Made by a program: the position numbers and the translations under genes
Part shown: positions 22,500 through 32,921 of the stretch, piece by piece
Layout: the number at the start of each line of letters is the position of its first letter
Position numbering within the stretch: position 1 is the first letter of the stretch
Notes under the pieces: generated by a model
The model's input: only the letters and a program-made list of their open reading frames with translations
Told to the model about the DNA's origin: nothing
The model's database searches: none
Source of the DNA: Polyodon spathula
Lineage: Eukaryota > Chordata > Actinopteri > Acipenseriformes > Polyodontidae
DNA length: 64,000 nt
Assembly (NCBI RefSeq): GCF_017654505.1
Contig: NC_054537.1
Location: forward strand, 60,910,145-60,974,144
Reading direction: 5' to 3'

Positions 22500-23288
22500 G
22501 GGAAAATACTGACTAGTCGACTAAAAATCGTGTATAAATCAGTAAAAACTGGGGTTTACTTAAAAAAGAAAATCCTGAAATTGTTCGGTAAAATTCTGAA
22601 TAAACCGGAAATGTGGAATGCTATCAGTACTGCTCTGGCAATGAAAGTGCTACTGTCTTCTGTTGACCCACAGTGCCTTCTGGATAATGTGTCCCTATTT
22701 CCATGTTTGGAACCCTCTCGATGTTGAATGACCCAGTTGCACGTGACTAATTGCAGTGCCCATCTTTCACGTCTTTCAATGGAGCCATTATTAACTGGGA
22801 TTTTCCATAGTACAAGGGTTTGTGGTCAGTTATGACGGCGAACAAATTATCTCTCAAATAGTGTCTGAAATGCCTCACTGATCACACAATAGCACAAAGC
22901 TCACCGTCATATGTTGACCACTTATATACCTCCTAGAAAGAGCATGACTGGCATAACCTATTACCTCTTCTTGTGTTGTTTCTGGTTCAATACTGAACCC
23001 GGCCTGTTTTTCGGTCGGGCCATTGTTGGACACGCTTAATCAGCCTGGCAGACACAATATGTCCCAGAAATATCATGGGGGTCAAAACAGTTGGCATTTG
23101 CTTGTCATATTGTGTTCGAAGGACTTGCCAACACAATATTGTTTTCCAGACAGGCAACACACATAGTCCAGTGGAGGCCATGGAGTACCAGTTCCATTAA
23201 TCGCTGTAACATAGCAGTGACGTTGGTGATGCTCATTGACACAACTGTGAACTCGTTCAAGCCATTTCTAGTCTTCTCCGTATGTGCT
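22500..23288 (-). pseudogene. Gypsy reverse transcriptase and RNase H remnant
   Basis: On minus, from the right: VVSMSITNVTAMLQRLMELV and then ACLENNIVLASPSNTI correspond to the fingers and to the YxDD catalytic loop, where the two Asp are replaced by Glu-Asn. IFLGHIVSARLIKRVQQWP is the block at the end of the reverse transcriptase. Further left, a frame with LFAVITDHKPLYYGKSQL and another with HREGSKHGNRDTLSRR fit RNase H. Multiple frameshifts and stops are present. The left 110 bp (22500-22610) does not look like pol. The right end is cut by the solo LTR that starts at 23289. Confidence 0.82.
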
Positions 23289-24034
23289 TGTGGCAAAGTG
23301 GTGAATACGTGCAGGTGAGTGCAGTGCAGAGTGGATTAATGACACAGACGAATGATTTACAAGTGCAAGGGTGCTTATTAAAATGATTGTAATGTGCAGA
23401 GCCTTATAGCGAACCTGCAAACAATAATAGTGTTGGAAGTGGTACAGCGGCATGTATCACTTCTGATTATAATCCATGGGTTTGACCCGTAACCCAAAGT
23501 CTGGTTCTTTCACCCACACAAAACACAAAACACAGACACAGTTCTTTAGTGCTAGTGGTGCAAAAAGACAGTTTCTGTAATGGAAAGGTGAGTGGTGATG
23601 TCCAGGTTTTACACTGGCCTGTGGCTGCAGCTCCGGATCGTGCTCAGTATTCTTCGTGAGAAATGACACACAGACAAGCAGAACACTCATGATTTTTGGT
23701 ACACACCATACCAGAACCTCCTAGGTTATTTGGCTTAACCATATGCAAAGGAACAGATCACTGAAGCTACGCCCCCCTATTTATACTTTCGCCCATGACC
23801 CCTAGGTTAACAAGGGCATCTGCTCCTTCAATCCTCAGACGCCACGCTGTCTACCATCCGGGTCAGTGAGCTTGGGTGTCGTAGTTCCTCCCCTTTCCTA
23901 AATGGCCGACTTCCACCTACCCTACGGAATATATTGTCTTGCCATTTGCTTAAGGTTACTCTGTTCCTTCTTTCTAGTGCCCTCACAGGTCAGGAAGGAG
24001 ATCTAACACCAAGCATCATTCGATCTCTGTCACA
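23289..24034 (-). mobile_element. Solo LTR, family 1, with target-site duplication
   Basis: It is 746 bp long, begins TGTGGCAAAGTGG and ends CTGTCACA on plus. Flanks are GTGCT (23284-23288) and GTGGT (24035-24039), a 5-bp duplication with one mismatch. Internal landmarks match 11752-12471: CACACAAAACACA, AGCTCCGGATCGTG, ATGGCCGACTTCC and CCCTCACAGGTC. Confidence 0.87.
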
Positions 24035-24051
24035 GTGGTTCATCTAGCTCA

Positions 24052-24153
24052 GCAGTCCTCAAACTAATTTTGGCAAGGGCATAAATTGATCTTACTTGGC
24101 TGTTTGTGGGCACACTGACTATTGCATAGGATATTGCACACTGCCTTCTCGCA

Positions 24154-24204
<51 letters not shown>

Positions 24205-24900
24205 TGTGTGTATGTATGTCGCGGCACTCTAATAAGGCCAAGTCTCAGGTAGTAATTGTGCGTGCTGCGCTTATTCTTTAAATAATTTACATAAAATATG
24301 CAATGTAAATATTTTTAGATAGCGTTTCGCTTTGTTTCAATTTGACAAATTTGTCAACACTACTCTGTTTTAAAGATCGCTCATCTTCAGTACAATTATT
24401 CAGAGAAAGTGGATTCGTAACTAAATCAACTACGGTGTTTCCATTGTCTAGTGAAATAAAAAAAAATAGAGAGATAGAAAATTAAATTCTACATACTGAA
24501 ATGTATTATTTTTCTCAATAATAGTCTGCGAAATTCACTGCTTACCTAGTATAATAACACCCCGCCTCGGCTCACGAATGATTGGACCGCTGTCAGATCT
24601 TTCACTTTCCATTTGGCTACTCACTCGCCTTCAGTTTTCATGCAAATTGAATTCAATTGATTGATCGTATCGCAAAAGCCATTCAGGAAAAAAATAAATA
24701 AATGTCATGTACGTGCAAGCACAGCATAAGTAAGCAGCACTGTCAACAGACTGCTGTGGCGCTTTTGTTGAAAAATGTGTTTAAAGCTTTCTTTATTTTC
24801 CCACGCTACGACCCGCCAGAAGTGTTTCACTGCCCATAATTTAACAGCTGCCGCGAGCACGATGGCCTGGCTTTGCGGACACAGCTTTGAGGACCACAGG
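24052..24900. mobile_element. hAT-type DNA transposon, non-autonomous
   Basis: The 849-bp element is flanked by a 9-bp direct repeat, TCTAGCTCA, at 24043-24051 and 24901-24909 (hAT duplications are 8 bp, so one base is shared with the element). The ends form short inverted repeats around GTCCTCAAA (left GCAGTCCTCAAACT; right, reversed, CTGTGGTCCTCAAAGCT), typical of hAT elements. No intact transposase is present. An (AT)n(GT)n tract lies at 24155-24213. Confidence 0.75.
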
Positions 24901-25194
24901 TCTAGCTCAACCTGTCAGATCTGGCAAGGCTGTCCAGAGTATCATCAGCGTGTGCTATGGGATGGGAATCTCTGACAGTTACTGAATTCAATTTTATGTA
25001 GTCCATACAAAATTGATAGTCCCAAAGTTTTTCTTCACTAAAACAACTGATTAGGGCCATAGACTCGGATCTCAGATTTAATCCCAGATGTTAAGACGAT
25101 GTGCACATCAGGTACCAGATTTTTCCAAAAATTGTAATTGCTATTTTTAGCCCCGAAATTGTTCTAAAATACTACTAGATAAAAATATCTTCTT

Positions 25195-26400
25195 TACAAA
25201 ACTGTTCAAGCTCTGTCAAGTTCATTGGGGAGCTTTGATGGACAGCAATCTTCAAGTCATGCCTCAAATTTGCGATTGGATTTAGGTTGGGGCTCTGACT
25301 GGGTGTGACGGAAAGATGAGTTCTGGTGATGAATCTTCCTCCCGACCTGTGAGGGCGCTAAAGAACGAGAGGAGAAGTATCTGGAAGGGCTGGCCTGACA
25401 GTTCGTTTCCGGGTCAGGGAAGTGGGTCAGCCTGGAAAGAAGCGCGACTCTGTTGTAAGACCGTATTGATTTGAAAGGTAAACGAGAAGCAGCTGCAAGT
25501 AATAAGGAAGCTGCAACCGTTTACCTAGATATCATGCAGGATTACATATAGGGGCCAGGGTAACGCTGATCTTTTCCTTCGTTTGGGTAAACGTTCGGAA
25601 AGAGAAGGAGCGAGAGAGGAGCTCTCGTTGTTACAGAGAATTACGTGTTGTATTTGTTTGTAATTGTCTGCGTTTTGCACCACCAGACAGTTAACTCACC
25701 TGTCCGGAGCTGTCGACCAGGGTCCTCACAATCCGGATCACCACTGCACGGAACCGTCACAAAATACAGTGTCTTCACCCACCACAAGCACGTCTGCACT
25801 CACCCAGGACTGGTAACCGTGTGTTCGTTTTGTTCGGGACTGTGCCCTATTATTGCTATCCCCGCGCTTTACACATTGTTGTGTATAGCCGGGGATTTAT
25901 TATTTAACGGTCACCAGACCTGGATTATAAATAAAAGCACTTTTTCACTGGAAACTGTTGTCTGTCTGTCACTCCTGCATCGCATCACCGCTATACCTGT
26001 TCCCCTCCACTAGCCACTTTGCCACACTGGGCCACTGAAGGACATTTACCTTTTTGTTCCTTAGCCACTCCAGTGTAACTTTGGCTGTGTGCTTTGGGTC
26101 GTTGTCATGCTGAAAGGTAACTTGCTCGTGGTCAAGTCTTTGCTTTGAAATGCACTACCCAGCAGAGGGAACCTACTGGAACTGCAGAATTTATCCTGAA
26201 ATCATGTAAATCACTACAATTTAACAGAGGTGGAGGCCACTTAAGTTCATGTGTGATTTTGAAGGCGATTGGTTACACCTGAGCTCATTTAGGGTTGCTA
26301 TTACAAGGGGAGTGGACACTTATCGAACCAAGCTATTTCATTTTTTATTTTTAATTAATTTTCTAGAAATTTCTGGAATATTTTTTCACTTGGAAGTTGT
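25195..26400 (-). mobile_element. Relic of a second Tc1-like transposon, split by a solo LTR
   Basis: Segments 25195-25303 and 26027-26200 keep the minus-strand order of a Tc1 transposase: the complement of GACCCAAAGCACACAGCC (the NDPKH region), CTGGAGTGGCTAAGGAAC, GGCCCAGTCAGAGCCCC and a following asparagine-rich region. The C-terminal region and the outer ends are eroded. The coding frame is broken throughout. It is a different Tc1 family from the one at 7365. Confidence 0.75.
25304..26026 (+). mobile_element. Solo LTR, family 1, inserted in the Tc1 relic
   Basis: It is 723 bp long, starts TGTGACGGAAAGATG and ends CACTTTGCCACA, and is flanked by CTGGG at 25299-25303 and at 26027-26031. Removing it restores a continuous Tc1-like sequence, which confirms both ends. 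An AATAAA signal occurs at about 25929 (ATAAATAAAAGCAC), near the 3' end, as expected on the plus strand. Confidence 0.93.
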
Positions 26401-26434
26401 GTGGCAGGCATGTGTATGTGTGTGTGTGTGTGTA

Positions 26435-26466
<32 letters not shown>

Positions 26467-26600
26467 ATTATATATAATATATAATATATTCTAGATATGT
26501 TCTATCTATAAAAAGATAATTTATAGATTTATTTTTTTATTAAATTTAGATATATAATATATATTTGATATTATACGATATATATATATATAGATATATA
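26401..26600. repeat. (GT)n and (AT)n-rich tract
   Basis: GT repeats from about 26409 are followed by AT-rich imperfect repeats to about 26600. Confidence 0.9.
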
Positions 26601-26615
26601 TATACTATACCAAAA

Positions 26616-26818
26616 CCATCTGCTTGCTTCCTCAATTCCCTCCTCTCCCTAATGGGAAGCTGAGGCCTCCTTTTATGTCAGGTGGCTGGGTGCTGATTGA
26701 TCGTTAATTACCCCAATCAACCCCAGCCACCTGAGCACAATAAACTCAGGCAGGTAGGAGAACTTAACCCTATCCATGCCAATCTATACAGGGCAGAGCT
26801 CTGCTCTGCTCTGCCACA
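26616..26818 (-). mobile_element. Truncated LTR, family 2
   Basis: It matches the plus-strand right-hand half of the copy at 22087-22480 (GAAGCTGAGGCCTCC, CAACCCCAGCCACCTGA, then the CTGCCACA terminus at 26818). The other half is lost in the AT tract. Its terminus touches the exon-like block at 26820. Confidence 0.8.
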
Positions 26819-26819
26819 G

Positions 26820-26926
26820 CGACCTTTGAATATGTTGACAATCTTAGAATGTACTCTGAAGCATGGCTGAAAGATTCAGACATGCTTGGGAAGAAAGAGA
26901 TTATCCTTATGATTAACCAACTACAG
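26820..26926 (+). CDS. Candidate coding exon abutting an LTR end
   Basis: The open block encodes TFEYVDNLRMYSEAWLKDSD and MLGKKEIILMINQLQ and ends at a consensus donor GTAGGT (26927). The preceding acceptor is a strong pyrimidine tract ending CTCTGCCACAG. All but its last base belongs to the family 2 LTR, whose terminal CA is at 26818. So the acceptor is either created or replaced by the insertion, and the true 5' edge of the exon may be lost. It begins with two bases before ACC, a phase that does not fit the end of the block at 15649, so at least one exon is missing or changed. It splices in phase 0 to the block at 27887. Protein family not recognised. Confidence 0.45.
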
Positions 26927-27329
26927 GTAGGTGATTTATTTGTTTACAGTGGACCTTGTTAAAGTTTTGTAAAATTGTTAAGTTGCTCTTTTCTTTCAGT
27001 TTGTGCTCATGTGGTACGAATCCCTAATACATATAATTGGTATGTTTTAACTTTCAACTTCATGCACACCCTTGATACTTTAGTAAGGTATACAATGTGG
27101 TCTTTTTAAAAGTCTCATAAGAAACTCTAATTCTTTCTTAAGGGAATACTTTGATGTTCACTGCATTTATATTGCTTCATTTGTTTTCCCACCCTCACTG
27201 CAGTAGAATATAGTTACAGATCCTACAGTTTTATCTGGTTGTTTAAGACTTAAATACAGATGGAAGACTATTGGATCTGTTGGCCCCCAACAACTTCCCT
27301 GTAAAAATACACACCAGGATAGACCAAAT

Positions 27330-27373
<44 letters not shown>

Positions 27374-27886
27374 AAACGCAGACCATGGTATGTTGTCCTT
27401 TAAAACAGGTTAATTGAAGAATCTTTGAACCTGCAAACTTCTAGCATGCTGACTATTATGTAACCTCACTCTATAGACTCAGTAAGCTTCTACAGTACCC
27501 TTAACACAAGGCAAATATGCGTGAAGGGCATTTGATTTTCGTGTCTATCACAGAGCAAGTCGTTTCAAATGTTATTTTATTTATTCATCCTGGGTTCTGA
27601 TACTGCAATACTGAGTTATAATATTCTTTCTCTAAATCTACCTTTACTTGGCTGTTATTTTTAGTTTAATTGTTACTGTAGCGCTAAACAGACAAGTAAA
27701 GATAGAAATAGAGAACAAAACAAGAACGGCATTTTAGATTAGCCGAACTGCTCGACATCATAAAAAAGAAAGGGAAAGGTAAAACAGTAAAAATAAAAAT
27801 ATATTTGAAGTTACTTGTCCTTTTAATATGTCCTGCTATTCAACTAATCAGTCATTGATATCATTTTTATTTTCCTTATTTTCCAG
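26927..27886. other. Intron between two exon-like blocks
   Basis: Contains a (CA)n tract at 27332-27369. It has a consensus donor and a pyrimidine-rich acceptor (TTATTTTCCAG). Confidence 0.5.
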
Positions 27887-27973
27887 GGGTTTTTGTACAA
27901 TAATTTTGTTCAGAGCTTCATTGAAAGCCAGTTAGATATTGATTTAGACACCCTGGCAGAAGAGCTTCAATAA
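27887..27973 (+). CDS. Candidate coding exon ending in TAA
   Basis: After a good acceptor at 27886, GGG TTT TTG TAC begins a phase-0 frame, GFLYNNFVQSFIESQLDID then LDTLAEELQ and TAA at 27971-27973. No GT donor precedes the stop. AATAAA follows at about 28029. The block could therefore be the genuine last exon of a small gene, with a polyadenylation signal. Alternatively, if these blocks belong to the ABCA13-like gene, the TAA is a premature stop in a decayed copy. I do not recognise the sequence. Confidence 0.4.
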   Translation, partial: GFLYNNFVQSFIESQLDIDLDTLAEELQ

Positions 27974-28369
27974 TATGATGAGTATATTCTGAGTTTTGTT
28001 GTAACTTAGTAACATGTTATATGAAAGTAATAAAAAACAACAGGATAATGTTTGACAGGAGGTGAAGCCAAGTGAGCCTTCTTCCTCTGTTTTTGCCATT
28101 TTATAAATAATGTTTGCTTTACATGCATGGAAGTTGCAACAAGCCTTGTCATAATAAGGCCACCTGAGATCATCTGAGCTGGAAAAACCCTTGTTTACTT
28201 CTAGGGAAGAGGAAGACACATGTCAAAATTAAATATGTTAACTGTGGACGGCTGTAAATATGACATGCTTTTATATTTTAAGTATTTATATAAATTTAAG
28301 AACTTTGTTGATACATTCCAAATATTATTACAAAATTGTAAATTATCTTGTACAGCTACAGCATATTCT

Positions 28370-28745
28370 GTGATGGGTGCCCCGCCCCTATGTATATTTG
28401 TGTGCTGTTTATTATGATTTATTGTATTATTATGATTTATTGTATTATATATGATGGCGGGAAGCTTGTATTGTTATTATTTGCAGTCGGCGCCATTTCT
28501 ACCGTTTATTTTGTCGTACCTCTCGTGAGAATACGTGACTGTCGGCTAAGTAATTACTGAATTGGTTGACAGTCACGCAGACTAATTTAAAACCATGTAG
28601 AATGCGACTATCTCCGGATTGATTGATTGTTGTTAATCTGGAGATGGTCGCATGTAAATGGAGACCCACGGCTTTTCCGGAGGAGTTCAGGAGTGGAGAA
28701 CGAGAGTCAGAGAGAGGAGGTAAAAGAATAAGTAAAGAAAACAAA
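28370..28745 (+). mobile_element. Partial LTR-like repeat
   Basis: It starts TGATGGGTGCCCCGCCCCTA, like the LTR starts at 2921 and 7322 (TGTCCCGCCCCTTTATG), and ends near a GGAGAACGAGAGTCAGAGAG segment that parallels the GAGTGGAGAACGGGATTGG part of that family. It is probably a related, 3'-truncated LTR. Confidence 0.4.
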
Positions 28746-28854
28746 TGCTACACGTGCTGGTTGAACAACAGCACGATACTTGTTTTTTTGAAGGTTTGGT
28801 TTTTTTAACTATTATATGAAATATTTACAGAATACCAAAAACTGCTGCTATAAT

Positions 28855-29050
28855 CATGATTGATTTATTATTAATAGCGTTATCATTAAATTATACCAAA
28901 TCACGTTTTTTATTTACAATAAATGTAATCTATACTGTGTCACCTAAATTATTATAAAGTCAGAAAAAAACATGTTTTTCCATTCATTGTAAATAAAAAC
29001 GTGATTTGGTATAGTTTAATGATAACGCTATTAATAATAAATTAATCATG
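28855..29050. repeat. Long imperfect palindrome
   Basis: Arms of about 70 bp at 28855-28925 and 28982-29050 are near-perfect reverse complements (landmarks TTAATAGCGTTATCATTAAA and CCAAATCACG), separated by about 56 bp. Only a handful of mismatches are seen. The structure fits a foldback miniature transposon or a hairpin-forming repeat. Confidence 0.9.
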
Positions 29051-29346
29051 CAGCATGATCCTAATAGCAGTGGAATACCTAATATGATTGAGATCATTGA
29101 CATGCATTTTGCCTAACGTATTTGTAATATTGTCAGACTTCCCCCACACTGTATGTGCAGTGTACACTCTCACCTTCACAAGTCTCTAGGCACATATTAT
29201 AACATCTTCTTATAATACTGTAAGTGTTCAATGGCTACTTCTAATCATGTTGAGTTTATTTATTTTGGAGGCAAGCAAACAGTACCAGAGAAAATGCATG
29301 TAGAGGAATTCACCGAACAATTAACTATAAACATTTTGTAGTACTG

Positions 29347-29765
29347 TGTGGCAGAGCAAAGCTCTGCTGTTTAGAAATTGGCAGGGATGGGGTTAATTTC
29401 CCCCATCCCTGCCAATTTTACCTGCCTGGGTTTATTATGTTCAGGTGGCTGGGGTTGATTAGTTGATTAAATGATTAACTTAATTAATGATCAATCAGCG
29501 CCCAGCCACCTGACATAAAAAGAGGCCTCTACTTGTCATTTGGGAGGAGGGAGCTGAGGAAGTAGGTTGGTGGTTTTTGTTTGTAATGTTTGAATCCAGT
29601 GAAGGCATCACCCAGTCTGGAAACCTTGTTTTTGTAAGTTTTGTTGTCTTTCTATTTGTGTTTAAAGATCTTTATTTTGCCTTTGTGCACTTTAGTTATA
29701 ATACTTAGTATTTTTTTGAACTGCAGTCTGTCTCTAGGCCTCTAGCCACTTGCCAGCCTGCCACA
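29347..29765 (+). mobile_element. Solo LTR, family 2, with perfect target-site duplication
   Basis: It is 419 bp long, starts TGTGGCAGAGCAAAGC and ends AGCCTGCCACA, and is flanked by TACTG at 29342-29346 and 29766-29770. It is the same family as 22087-22480, in the opposite orientation. A short inverted repeat (AATTGGCAGGGATGGGG and its complement) lies near its start. Confidence 0.93.
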
Positions 29766-29989
29766 TACTGTAATATCAATAGAAAATAAGATCAAATTAA
29801 AAAGAGCAAATATTACTGTAATGTAAAAAAGCTGAAAGGATTTTTTTTTTTCAGACCTACAAAGTAAGCTTGTATTTGTGTGCGCATTTTCTTTTTGTGG
29901 TTTGTGTCTCTGGTTAACATGCATGCTACAAAAAAAATCTGTCTGATTACTTTATCATAGAGAAAACACTAAGTGTAGTATAACGACTC

Positions 29990-31090
29990 TGGCTGAGACA
30001 TGGCTATTCACCCACCACACTTTTCTTTCTCTTCTAACTGCATTTCTCCTTCTGGACATCCCTAAAAAAGAATCTGTCCATCCTACGGTGGATCCATATA
30101 CTTGATGAGCATCAATCTCTGCCGATCCTGCTACCCACTCCTTTTGTCTTGGTCACCCAGGCTTTTGATGCTGCTAATCCTTCCAGACGCTCTAAACACC
30201 TTTGCCCCCGGGATGCTGGGCTGGGCTTTTCTTTGAAGACTGGCCCACTAACAAGCTTCTGAAAGCTTTAAAAAGGAATTTCACTTCCAACGGGGAGCAA
30301 TCTGATTTCTTTATTTACTGTGTACTGCCAATCCATCTCGGCTGAACTTGTCGTTTCTCCTCTCATTTCAGCAAACCAGTCTTTTCTTATCAGTGGACAC
30401 TCCTCCCCGCTGTGCACGCTCTGGATCCTAATCTTTCTACTTTAGATCTCTGGCCTGTCATGTGACTTGATCCTTGATCTTATGATTAGTTCTCCAAATT
30501 ACCAATTCAAGCAACTTATTCAGCCTCTCAACTGCCATTTCTTCAATCACGACAGCCTGGATGTGATCGATAACATGATTACTCCCTTAAAATCAGCAGC
30601 CCTCCCTTCCCACGCTTCGGCCATTGCAGCCGCGCCTGTCAATTCCACAGTGTCCACAACGCCCGCCCCTTCTGTTGAGCTACCAATCTTCACTCTCGCT
30701 TCTGCTTTTGGATCTGGCTCCTGCCCTGCTTCTATGGTACACTGGCACTCTCTCTGTCCTTCACCAGCCTAATCAGGTCTCCCCTGTACCCTTCAACCAC
30801 CCTCTAATTCTGCCTTTCCTCATTCACGCAAAAGATAATCTACACAATTCAGTAATCTGAAATTCAACTAAATTCATTCCTTTGCAATCTCCTCACATCT
30901 GCTCAAGATGTCATGGCTGCTGTCCTCACTCCATCTACTCGCTCCTACTACTAAATGAAATATGCACTTCTAACTTTTTTTCAATTTCTGTAATAAAGCT
31001 AAGGTGCTTCTCATTTAAACAATACAGTAGCTCCTCTCTATTCAGTACTGGATCTAACGCCTTCTCTGCTTTTCATTAAGTAATAGCATT
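29990..31090 (+). other. Possible decayed LINE sequence
   Basis: Composition changes to a C/T-rich strand. A translated stretch TLAETWLF at about 29985 resembles the TETWL motif of LINE apurinic-type endonucleases, but many stops follow and no reverse transcriptase motif is seen. This is weak evidence. Confidence 0.25.
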
Positions 31091-31515
31091 ACTGAGGTTT
31101 ACTTTTGCTTTATTTTTTTTGTGGTACACAAGTGAAAACTGTAACATTGAACTTAAACTCTTCAAATAAAATTCCTTATAAAAAGGATGTTTTTGTTTAT
31201 TACATTCCTTGTAACAGGTGTTTGGAAAGTGTGAAGCAGTTTCGAGCGACATACCTGCATCTGTATTCCACAATTCTGACTCGCTTGCCAAATCTTAAGT
31301 AGCACTTTTTAAATTTTATATGTGTGTGTTAATTCCACACATCAGACAGAGCTGTGTTTTCACTTGCAAGAAAACAAAGTAAATTGTGATTATGTATTTA
31401 TAAATTCTATCAATTACATTTGTGTTTTACTGCCCATATTGCCTGTATCTTTAAATCTTCAAAACCTATTTGGACATTTTGAACTTCTCATCCAATAGTT
31501 GCTACATTGTGTGTG

Positions 31516-31546
<31 letters not shown>

Positions 31547-32920
31547 AACCTCTAATATTGTCTTGTTCACAATAAATAGGAAAGTATGGAACCACGCGGC
31601 CATGGTATTTCCTGTTCAAAGTATTCTGCTGGAGGAAGGTGTTTGGCTGTATAACGGAGAAGAAGCAAGTCGCTGACCTCAAACATGTCCTTCTACAACC
31701 AATATATTCAGGGCCAAGGTATTTTAAATTGAGGATTTTATTTTGGTTGGCATGAAAACAACAACTTAGCTCTTATAAATATCACATTCAAAAGGTAGAA
31801 ATGCATTTGTTTTATTTATAAACTAACTTTTCTTAACATAAGATCTTCTGTTGATCTATGTAGGCTATTACGATATTGCATCATAGGTTTTTTCAGAGAG
31901 AGAGTGCGCTTTAAAATTATAAGCAAGCTTTTATTTTAATCACATGTGTTGTCATATACTTTGAGACTAATTGAGTTAATATTTATGTAATATTATTCTA
32001 TTTAAATATATTTAATTCTGACATTTACTAACAATTTTTAGCAACACAAACAGCTGGTCTATAAACAACTATAGGGCTGAAATTTACTGTGTAAGGATTC
32101 AAATTTTGTTAAACTCTAAAGAGATTTCAATGAAATTAATAGGAGTGTGTGATAGGGTAGTGAAGGGTAAAGTTCCCAGACAGCTGACAGAAACAACACA
32201 GGCACTTAGGTGAGTGACAGGTGTAAACGAAACAAATTTTAAATACAAACAAGTACCAATTGTTTTCTTTTGACTTGTTTTAGATCTCCGCTTGCTCTCA
32301 TTATCTCCTCTGAACACCCACAGCTAGAACACAAGCTGAAGGCTTATTACTTGTTACCATCTCTGAGTTAACACTCAATTTTTTTGATTTTCACATTCTA
32401 CACAAGTTTTGTGGGATGGGGCACAATACATTTTTTAAATACACACACAATAACACACATTCACCTGTTCCCGAACAATACATTATTTTAAATAATAATA
32501 AATTCTCCCGTCACCAATAAACCCCAACAAAAAAAAAAAAACACATTTGCAAGCAGGTTAATTGGTCCACACTGATGCTTTTTCCAAACAAAGTATTTTC
32601 CAAGTAGGATGGTTCTTAAATAACTGTGTGTGTGTATGTATGTATGTATGTATGTGTATATATATTATATATATATATTTCCCATATATATTGTCCAAGT
32701 AGGATGAAGGTTCTTAAATAACTGGTGGTGTATATATATTTATGTATATATTAATATACTGTTATATAATATATATATATATATATATAATTATAAATAT
32801 ACGTTGTAATAAATATGCAAGAGTAAGTAGTAATGCAATAGAGAAGGTGAGGTTCTGTGATTGCATTGCTACAGGGCAATTTATCACACAAGTTATTTTC
32901 TTTTACGTCTTTAAATTGCC
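31091..32920. other. No gene confirmed
   Basis: A block at 31218-31300 follows an AACAG acceptor-like site and encodes ESVKQFRATYLHLYSTILTR before a stop, but it has no donor. T-runs at 31511 and AT/GT-rich repeats at 32625-32790 are the only clear features. Confidence 0.35.
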
Positions 32921-32921
32921 C

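Noticed and set aside
31105..31302. Open run ending in ESVKQFRATYLHLYSTILTR
   Set aside because: It has no donor and no family match, and only a weak acceptor, so it is not listed as an exon.
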